The notes under the pieces were generated by a model. It saw nothing but the letters and a program-made list of their open reading frames with translations. It ran no database searches and was not told the DNA's origin. The translations under genes were made by a program, and so were the position numbers. Shown here one piece after another: positions 1-4,088 of a DNA stretch of 7,733 bases. The DNA is taken from the NCBI GenBank assembly GCA_043818215.1, contig JBDRGC010000126.1, forward strand, positions 1-7,733. The letters run 5' to 3'. How positions within the stretch are numbered: position 1 is the stretch's first letter; each line of letters begins with the position of its first letter. The DNA comes from JBDRGC01 sp043818215 (GTDB lineage Bacteria; Chloroflexota; Anaerolineae; Anaerolineales; UBA11858).

Positions 1-126
1 CCCCATTCCCCATTCCCCAATCTCCAATCCCCAATCCCCAATCCCCAATCCCCATTCCCCATTCCCCAATCCCCATTCCCCATTCCCCATTCCCCAATCT
101 CCAATCCCCAATCCCCAATCCCCAAT
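1..126. repeat. Heptamer tandem array, 18 units of CYCCAWT
   Basis: The stretch divides exactly into 18 consecutive 7-base units, each CCCCATT, CCCCAAT or CTCCAAT, with no indel. Two units (4 and 15) are CTCCAAT. Bases 1-49 (units 1-7) are identical to bases 78-126 (units 12-18), so the array has a higher-order duplication. The array probably continues to the left of the window. The minus strand is G-rich, with GGGG runs every seven bases. The array ends 6 bases before a TATAAT box. Function is unknown. Confidence 0.97.
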
Positions 127-132
127 CTCTAG

Positions 133-138
133 TATAAT
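133..138 (+). promoter_or_regulatory. -10 box of the DUF4230 gene, probably leaderless
   Basis: A perfect TATAAT lies at 133-138, and the ATG of the next gene begins 7 bases after it at 146. A transcript would therefore start at or within a base or two of the ATG, and there is no Shine-Dalgarno sequence (the bases before ATG are AAACC). No TTGACA-like -35 hexamer is present. The -35 position falls inside the CCCCAAT array. Confidence 0.6.
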
Positions 139-145
139 TCAAACC

Positions 146-841
146 ATGAAAGAGACAAGATATTGGATACTCGTAATTGGAATCCTGGCTATTGCTGCCT
201 GGTTGGCTTTCTCGGTGATAGGGACTGTGCAGGATATGACCCGCTCCGTGAACGAAACTACTGAAGATGCCTTGCAGCCCGTCACCGATATGACCGGCGG
301 TCTGGCTACACAGGTGTCGCAGTTTTTGAACCCTACCCCGACGATTTTGCCCGACCCGGTGACTATCATACGGGATGTGCGCACCCTGTCTCGATTGGAG
401 ACCATCCAGTACACGGTGGAGAAAGTTATCACCGCAAACAAAGGACAGGGATCGTTGGAATTTCTCTTCGGCGATCAATTGATCTTCGTGGCCCACGGAG
501 TGGTGATCGCCGGGGTTGACCTGGCAAAGCTGGGCGCTGACGATCTGTGGTTGGAGGGGGCCGTGCTGCATGTCCGCTTGCCGGAGGCTGAGATTTTCAT
601 CGCCACCCTCGACAACGACAAATCCTACGTCTACGACCGGGATACGGGGCTGTTCACCAAAGGGGATATTCATTTGGAGACCGGGGCCCGTCAGGTTGCC
701 GAGGACAAAATCGAGAAAGCAGCCCTGGAAGACGGCATTCTGGAATTTGCCCAGGCCAATGCCGAGCAGTATCTCTTCCGATTGCTGCGAACCCTGGGTT
801 ATCCCGATGTGATTTTCGTCCAACCAGAAACCCAAGAATAG
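146..841 (+). CDS. Membrane-anchored DUF4230 domain protein
   Basis: A 231-residue protein. Residues 7-27 form one hydrophobic segment after a short charged N-terminus (MKETR), so the protein is anchored with its bulk probably outside the membrane. After a Thr/Asp linker, residues 71-226 match my recollection of DUF4230. The core pattern is LETIQYTVEKVI, then LIFVAHGVVIAGVDL, then VRLPEAEIF with LDNDKSYVYDRDTG, and a C-terminal helical part with AE..IEKAALEDGIL, NA and LGYPDVIF. The biochemical role of DUF4230 is not known to me. The ATG at 146 is preferred because it gives the whole anchor and sits just behind TATAAT. The gene converges with the LipM-like gene. The next 100 bases are an octamer array without a hairpin terminator. 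Confidence 0.9.
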   Translation: MKETRYWILVIGILAIAAWLAFSVIGTVQDMTRSVNETTEDALQPVTDMTGGLATQVSQFLNPTPTILPDPVTIIRDVRTLSRLETIQYTVEKVITANKGQGSLEFLFGDQLIFVAHGVVIAGVDLAKLGADDLWLEGAVLHVRLPEAEIFIATLDNDKSYVYDRDTGLFTKGDIHLETGARQVAEDKIEKAALEDGILEFAQANAEQYLFRLLRTLGYPDVIFVQPETQE

Positions 842-935
842 CGAGTCAGCGAGTCAACGAACCAGCGAGTCAGCGAGTCAGCGAGTCAACGAGTCAACGA
901 ACCAATATACCAATGTACCAATGTACCAATATACC
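842..935. repeat. Composite octamer array between convergent genes
   Basis: Starting at the base after the TAG stop, seven octamers of the form CGARYCAR (mostly CGAGTCAG or CGAGTCAA) fill 842-897. A partial CGAACC follows, then four AATRTACC octamers at 904-935. The two unit types are unrelated but have the same period. The array fills nearly all of the 100-base spacer between the DUF4230 gene and the LipM-like gene. No intrinsic terminator is visible for either gene. Confidence 0.93.
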
Positions 936-941
936 AACCCC

Positions 942-1790
942 CTAAATACGCTCAGTCCAACTCGGATGGGCGTATTTATCTTTAACCAATTCATCGGCGC
1001 GGGCGAGTTCGGCGGGGGTGAGTTTGGCGGGTTCCAGGGTGAGATTCAACGTTTGCGAGAAAGCTGTGACGAAGGCGGAGGCCGCCTCTGCCCATGAAAC
1101 GCGGCCTCCCAAGACTGATTCCACGGTGGTGGCGCGGGCCAGCAGACCTTCGGCTGCCTGCGAGCGGCTGGCCTCATCGGGGAAAGCGAGAGCCTGAGTG
1201 ATACGAGTCAGGTCCCCGCGGAGTGGCAAGGTTCCGTGTTGGAGCACGCCGGCCTTTTTGCGGGACTGCGCGCTGCCGATCAATTTTCTTCCATTGACAG
1301 TGATCTCGTAATTAGAAGGGGACTCGAAACAAATCGGCTCTGGCTGCCCCCCGGAAACTGGCGAACTTTGGGGCCTGGGAAGTGCCTGGGCGGGCAATTT
1401 CATCAATTGCAGCCCTGCCAGCAAAGCCTGAGAGATGCAGCAGTAACTTTCCAACACGCTGCCAGCCAGCCGTGGTTCGCTGTATGAGCCGATGACCGAG
1501 TAAGTCAGTTCGTCAGTGTGCAGGATAGCGCGCCCCCCGGTGATGCGCCGGACAATCTCCCAGCCGCGGGCGGATAATTTCTCATGGTCAACGTCGCTCA
1601 CGGGCTGTGCATAGCCTAGCGATAGGCAGGCCGGATGCCAGGCGTACAGTCGCAGAGTTGGAGGAACATCACAGCGTCCCACCGCCTCGAGAATAGACTC
1701 GTCCACAGCCATATTCCAAGCTCCGGGGCCCGGCGGCGTGCGGAGAAGACGCCAGGTAGTAGTTGGATAGTCGGGTAGTTGGATAGTCAC
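942..1790 (-). CDS. lipM: LipM-like octanoyltransferase / lipoate-protein ligase family
   Basis: A 282-residue protein of the biotin/lipoate A/B protein ligase fold. It probably moves octanoyl (or lipoyl) groups to the lysine of lipoyl domains or GcvH in the cytoplasm. Motifs in order: WRLL with N-M-A-V-D-E-S at 26-32, RRITGGRAILHTDELTYSVI at 81-100 (acyl-AMP/acyl binding), then C154 in CFESPSNYEI and K169 in GRKLIGSAQSR, followed by LQHGTL. The Cys just before the PSxYE motif and the TGGRA...ELTYS form fit LipM (Cys-dependent octanoyltransferase) better than ATP-dependent LplA, which has SGGGAV and a different second motif. The start is odd: the GTG at 1790 and the first 11 codons lie in an octamer repeat, with no Shine-Dalgarno. 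The conserved WRLL at residue 13 leaves little room for a later start. The family call is firm, while LipM versus LplA activity is inferred. Confidence 0.88.
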   Translation of the reverse strand: MTIQLPDYPTTTWRLLRTPPGPGAWNMAVDESILEAVGRCDVPPTLRLYAWHPACLSLGYAQPVSDVDHEKLSARGWEIVRRITGGRAILHTDELTYSVIGSYSEPRLAGSVLESYCCISQALLAGLQLMKLPAQALPRPQSSPVSGGQPEPICFESPSNYEITVNGRKLIGSAQSRKKAGVLQHGTLPLRGDLTRITQALAFPDEASRSQAAEGLLARATTVESVLGGRVSWAEAASAFVTAFSQTLNLTLEPAKLTPAELARADELVKDKYAHPSWTERI

Positions 1791-1795
1791 GTAGT
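1756..1795 (-). repeat. Octamer array forming the 5' end of the LipM-like gene
   Basis: Read on the minus strand, five consecutive octamers are ACTACGTG, ACTATCCA, ACTACCCG, ACTATCCA and ACTACTAC. The GTG used as start codon is the end of the first unit. Units two to five encode the residues TIQLPDYPTT that precede the conserved WRLL. The array is thus partly coding. Confidence 0.85.
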
Positions 1796-1835
1796 TCGGT
1801 GGCGCGTTCCAATGCGTTTCGTGTCAACAAGATTG

Positions 1836-1860
1836 GTTGTACTTGTTCAGATTGTACAAC
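1836..1860. promoter_or_regulatory. Inverted repeat upstream of the LipM-like gene, possible operator
   Basis: GTTGTAC (1836-1842) and GTACAAC (1854-1860) are perfect 7-base inverted arms around an 11-base spacer. The site lies 46-70 bases upstream of the GTG. A minus-strand TACAAT (1856-1851) falls in one arm and could be a -10 box, but no matching -35 is seen. It may be a binding site of a dimeric regulator. It is not a terminator, since the spacer is long and no T-run follows. Confidence 0.4.
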
Positions 1861-1887
1861 GATCTTGCCAAAAGATATTGCTCACAA

Positions 1888-1920
1888 AGAATCCCGGTGT
1901 TTTCGCAACACCGGGATTCT
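1888..1920 (-). terminator. Hairpin terminator behind hicAB
   Basis: A perfect 14-base-pair stem (1888-1901 with 1907-1920, core ATCCCGGTGTT) closes a 5-base loop. Read on the minus strand it lies 40 bases after the hicB stop, and is followed by TTTG after the terminal TTCT, a weak U-tract. The plus strand continues with AATTTTG, so it might work in both directions. It separates hicAB from the LipM-like gene, which must then have its own promoter. Confidence 0.75.
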
Positions 1921-1959
1921 AATTTTGACAAGCGTAAGAGTCTCTGTATCGGTCTTTGT

Positions 1960-2331
1960 TTAATTAGCACCGTTAACATGGCTAAGCGCCACATTGATGT
2001 ATTGATTGAGGCTGACACCTTCGCGTTCAGCAACTCGGACCAGGTCACGGTGCAAGGATTTAGGCAGGCGCAGGGAGAATTTGCCGCTGTACTCTGGCTC
2101 GGGCTGCGGTTCCGGTATGGAAAGACCTGTATCCAGCGATCCTTGTATCCACACTCTCATGGCATCCTTGATCATTTCGGCTGCCTCGTCAAATGTATCC
2201 GCCTCCGTAATGCAACCGCGCAACTCTTTCACTCCTGCAAACCATACAGGTTTGTCCGCATTGGATATGTCTCGTTTGAACTCAGTTGTATAGGGCAAGT
2301 TCAGATAGTAATCAAGCGTTTTTTCACTCAT
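1960..2331 (-). CDS. hicB: HicB family antitoxin with ribbon-helix-helix domain
   Basis: A 123-residue antitoxin expected to bind and block the HicA RNase and to repress its own operon. Residues 5-75 resemble the partial RNase-H-like HicB fold: a YxLxLPYTTEF-type strand, VWFAGVKELRGCITEADTFDEAAEMIKDAMRVWI, then a short insert. A Pro/Glu linker (PEPQPEPE, 73-80) leads to a C-terminal ribbon-helix-helix DNA-binding domain (84-118: GKFSLRLPKSLHRDLVRVAEREGVSLNQYINVAL). I chose the ATG at 2331 because GGAGG lies 9 bases upstream. A TTG six bases further out would be only 3 bases from that Shine-Dalgarno. The ATG overlaps the hicA stop in ATGAGTGA (8 bases), which implies coupled translation after hicA. 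Confidence 0.93.
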   Translation of the reverse strand: MSEKTLDYYLNLPYTTEFKRDISNADKPVWFAGVKELRGCITEADTFDEAAEMIKDAMRVWIQGSLDTGLSIPEPQPEPEYSGKFSLRLPKSLHRDLVRVAEREGVSLNQYINVALSHVNGAN

Positions 2332-2566
2332 TGTCAATTTCCTCCAGCATACTCAAAATTATCTTGACATAAACTGTTTTTACAAAAGGGCGTTTCATCG
2401 GAATGGTCAAGCGTTTATCACCAAGAAAATAGAAATAATGGCTAGAGCCACCTCTTGGCTGCCGACGACTAAACCCATAATCGCGCAATACCTGATCCAG
2501 GTCATCAAATCGGACATTCTTTGGGTTGCCACGAATCTTTGCAAGTCTTTTTTCTCTCTTTGTCAT
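2324..2566 (-). CDS. hicA: HicA family toxin (mRNA interferase)
   Basis: An 80-residue toxin, slightly longer than the 60-70 residues common for HicA. HicA proteins have a dsRBD-like fold and cleave mRNA when free of HicB. The hallmark GSxH region is present as RGGSSHYFY with H43 as the likely catalytic histidine. It is followed by the strands KRLTIPMKRPFVKTVYVKIIL and preceded by the helix FDDLDQVLRDYGF. The N-terminus has an extra basic stretch (KREKRLAKIRGNPKN). The gene is first in the operon, overlaps hicB and starts 9 bases behind a -10 box. All key parts are intact, so the pair is probably functional. Confidence 0.93.
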   Translation of the reverse strand: MTKREKRLAKIRGNPKNVRFDDLDQVLRDYGFSRRQPRGGSSHYFYFLGDKRLTIPMKRPFVKTVYVKIILSMLEEIDNE

Positions 2567-2575
2567 CCTGGCAAG

Positions 2576-2604
2576 ATAGTACCGTATATGGTGTCACTCG
2601 TCAA
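2576..2604 (-). promoter_or_regulatory. hicAB promoter
   Basis: On the minus strand, TTGACG (2604-2599), a 17-base spacer and TACTAT (2581-2576) form a near-consensus sigma-70 type promoter. Only 9 bases separate the -10 box from the hicA ATG, so the 5' leader would be about 2-3 bases, effectively leaderless. The spacer holds an imperfect 12-base palindrome (ACCATATACGGT, 10 of 12 positions symmetric), a candidate HicB operator. Confidence 0.72.
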
Positions 2605-2689
2605 GTGGAAGTATAGATAGTTGTCATCGGTCTGACGACTCGTTGAGCACTCACTACTTCCCGCTACTAGAGTGCGAATGGAAAATCAC

Positions 2690-2718
2690 TTGACAGGGAC
2701 TTGTTTCAATTGTATGAT
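2690..2718 (+). promoter_or_regulatory. padR promoter
   Basis: TTGACA (2690-2695), a 17-base spacer and TATGAT (2713-2718) give an almost perfect housekeeping-type promoter. Transcription should start near 2725, leaving a leader of about 29 bases with a weak Shine-Dalgarno (GGTGA, 6 bases before the ATG at 2754). It is divergent from the hicAB promoter about 85 bases away. Confidence 0.82.
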
Positions 2719-2739
2719 ATGGCGGTGAACGACATATCA
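2715..2739. promoter_or_regulatory. Operator-like palindrome over the padR -10 box
   Basis: TGATATG (2715-2721) and CATATCA (2733-2739) are perfect 7-base inverted arms with an 11-base spacer. The left arm overlaps the TATGAT box and the right arm lies past the predicted start of transcription. A dimeric repressor bound here would block the promoter. Autorepression is common for PadR proteins, so PadR itself is the natural candidate. Confidence 0.6.
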
Positions 2740-2753
2740 GATGGTGACTCAGT

Positions 2754-3101
2754 ATGACAAATGATACTCTTTCCCACCTCCCCCTGAGAGAACCGACATT
2801 TTTTATCTTGCTGAGCCTTTCGCCAGGGCCGAAGCACGGCTACGCTATTTTGAAAGAAGTGGAAGCCCTGAGCGAAGGTCGCCTGCTGTTGAGTACCGGC
2901 ACGCTTTACGGGGCTATCAAACGCCTGCTGGAGCGTGAATGGATTCAGCGCGTGAATGATCCCATCCCCAACGGCACCGACCGCGCGCGCAAAGTCTACA
3001 CCCTCACCGAGCAGGGCCGGAACGCGCTGAACGCCGAGATCGAGCGCCTGCGTAAATTGGTATCTGTGGCCCAAATCCAAACCGCGGAGGCGATTCCGTG
3101 A
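2754..3101 (+). CDS. PadR family transcriptional regulator
   Basis: A 115-residue winged-helix repressor of the short PadR type. The PadR pattern is complete: REPTFFILLSLSPGPKHGYAIL (12-33, first helices), a recognition region with LLSTGTLYGAIKRLLEREWI (45-64), the wing with R-K-V-Y-T-L-T-E-Q-G-R (about 79-89), and a C-terminal helix for dimerisation (NALNAEIERLRKLVSVAQI). PadR proteins usually repress the gene next to them and release DNA on binding a small ligand. Here the gene has its own promoter, with a palindrome on it. Its stop codon overlaps the start of the next gene (GTGA), so both are made together. The ligand cannot be told from sequence. Confidence 0.95.
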   Translation: MTNDTLSHLPLREPTFFILLSLSPGPKHGYAILKEVEALSEGRLLLSTGTLYGAIKRLLEREWIQRVNDPIPNGTDRARKVYTLTEQGRNALNAEIERLRKLVSVAQIQTAEAIP

Positions 3102-3967
3102 GCATCCTGACCCGGATTTTCGGGTGGCTCTATATCCAAAGTTTGAATCTCTACCCCAAGAAATTCCGCGCCAACTTCAGCGAGGAGATGCAATCTGTGT
3201 TCGCCGGGGCCGCACACGAAGCGGGGGACAACCCAGGCAAGCTGCTGGCGCTCTTCGGACGCGAAATCCGCGATTGGCCCGGTTCGATTTTGCAGGAACA
3301 CTGGTTCACACTGACCGAAAAGGATTTATCCATGACAATAATTTACAAAAAGCCCAATTGGTTCTTTTACTCTGGCTGGATGGTGTTCAGCGTCCTTGCA
3401 TTTCCCCTCGCCTGGTTTTCCTATTTTGGGATTATTTCCCTAGTAACGCGCTGGGTGGGAAGCAGGATGCAAGTTGGTAATCGCAGCGTTATTACGGAAG
3501 ATTATTTGTTCGAGTACATTTTTATCCCCATGCTGTGCTTGTTAACCGGCATCTTACAATACATCCTGTTGCGCCGTTATTTACCGCACATGGGTTGGTG
3601 GATTCTGGCAACGGGACTGGGGTGGCTATTGGCTATAGCGACCATTATACTTATAGGTTTTGGACTGGCCCCAAATTCCGATTCGAATTGGGGCGCGGTG
3701 CTTATCTTTCCCGTAGTCGGCGGGGCGATAGGGCTAGGCCAGTGGTTCTTATTGCGCCGGCGTCTGCCCCACGCCGCGTGGTGGATCCTTGCCAGTGTAC
3801 TGGGATGGGGTCTGACAGGTTTGGGCGGGCTGACTGCAGTCAGGAACACGAGCTTACTGGTACAACTGCTTATCATCAGCTTACCGCCTGCCATCGCTAC
3901 CAGTGTTGCTTGGTGGTACTTATTGAAACAACCGCCGAAATCAGATAGGGAAAGCCTGGGTGTTTAG
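3098..3967 (+). CDS. Polytopic membrane protein with permease-prefix-like N-terminus
   Basis: A 289-residue protein starting at GTG 3098, with GGAGG 7 bases upstream and a 4-base overlap with padR. Residues 10-70 are soluble and resemble the 'prefix' region found in PadR-linked membrane proteins (LYPKKFRANFSEEMQSVFAGAA...REIRDWP). About six hydrophobic segments follow: roughly 88-116, 136-157, 165-188, 198-219, 226-247 and 252-276. There is an internal duplication: GILQYILLRRYLPHMGWWIL (151-170) aligns with GLGQWFLLRRRLPHAAWWIL (212-231), each followed by a Gly/Leu-rich segment. There is no ATPase, kinase or ABC-permease catalytic motif. It is likely a membrane effector or sensor controlled by the PadR protein. 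Its exact function is unknown. Confidence 0.85.
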   Translation: MSILTRIFGWLYIQSLNLYPKKFRANFSEEMQSVFAGAAHEAGDNPGKLLALFGREIRDWPGSILQEHWFTLTEKDLSMTIIYKKPNWFFYSGWMVFSVLAFPLAWFSYFGIISLVTRWVGSRMQVGNRSVITEDYLFEYIFIPMLCLLTGILQYILLRRYLPHMGWWILATGLGWLLAIATIILIGFGLAPNSDSNWGAVLIFPVVGGAIGLGQWFLLRRRLPHAAWWILASVLGWGLTGLGGLTAVRNTSLLVQLLIISLPPAIATSVAWWYLLKQPPKSDRESLGV

Positions 3968-3977
3968 CAACCTCGAT

Positions 3978-4001
3978 AGCCTCCTGACTCGGATTTTCGG
4001 G
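3978..4001 (+). repeat. Second copy of the membrane-protein gene start (vestige)
   Basis: This 24-base stretch matches 3101-3124, at the very start of the membrane-protein gene, in 22 of 24 positions. In the corresponding frame it reads SLLTRIFG, compared with SILTRIFG in the intact gene. It begins 11 bases after that gene's stop. It may be the remains of a lost tandem paralogue. The match is short, so this is not certain. Confidence 0.55.
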
Positions 4002-4008
4002 CTGGGAC

Positions 4009-4046
4009 AGACCTTCCAGGTTTTTGGAAACCTGGAAGGTCTTTTT
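4009..4046 (+). terminator. Intrinsic terminator of the padR operon
   Basis: A perfect 15-base-pair stem (4009-4023 with 4028-4042, core ACCTTCCAGG) closes a TTGG tetraloop. It is followed directly by four further T residues (4043-4046). It lies 42 bases after the stop of the membrane-protein gene. There is no T-run in the minus direction, so it serves the plus strand. Confidence 0.93.
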
Positions 4047-4047
4047 G

Positions 4048-4075
4048 ACTGAACACTGAAAACTGAACACTGAAA
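4048..4075. repeat. Heptamer array, 4 units of ACTGAAM
   Basis: Two identical 14-base copies (4048-4061 and 4062-4075) each consist of ACTGAAC plus ACTGAAA. The array lies between the padR operon terminator and the end of the convergent 827-aa gene. It is another short-period array in a spacer, here only four units long. Confidence 0.85.
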
Positions 4076-4088
4076 ACTCCCCCAGTCA

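Noticed and set aside
1..126. CRISPR array or telomere-like end
   Set aside because: The units are 7 bases, directly adjacent with no spacers, so it is not CRISPR. The G-rich strand resembles telomere repeats, but the array sits beside ordinary bacterial genes and a similar array lies internally at 6875.
1822..1827. Minus-strand TTGACA as a -35 box for the LipM-like gene
   Set aside because: No T/A-rich -10 hexamer is found 16-18 bases downstream (the position reads CGCCAC), so there is no supported promoter.
2641..2675. Degenerate octamer array between hicA and padR
   Set aside because: Pieces such as CTACTTCC and CGCTACTA look like the octamers elsewhere, but there is no repeated unit that can be aligned twice.
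1960..2753. hicAB as part of a larger defence island
   Set aside because: No restriction, phage, integrase or other defence gene is adjacent, and the neighbours are a lipoylation enzyme and a PadR operon. It is treated as a stand-alone toxin-antitoxin module.
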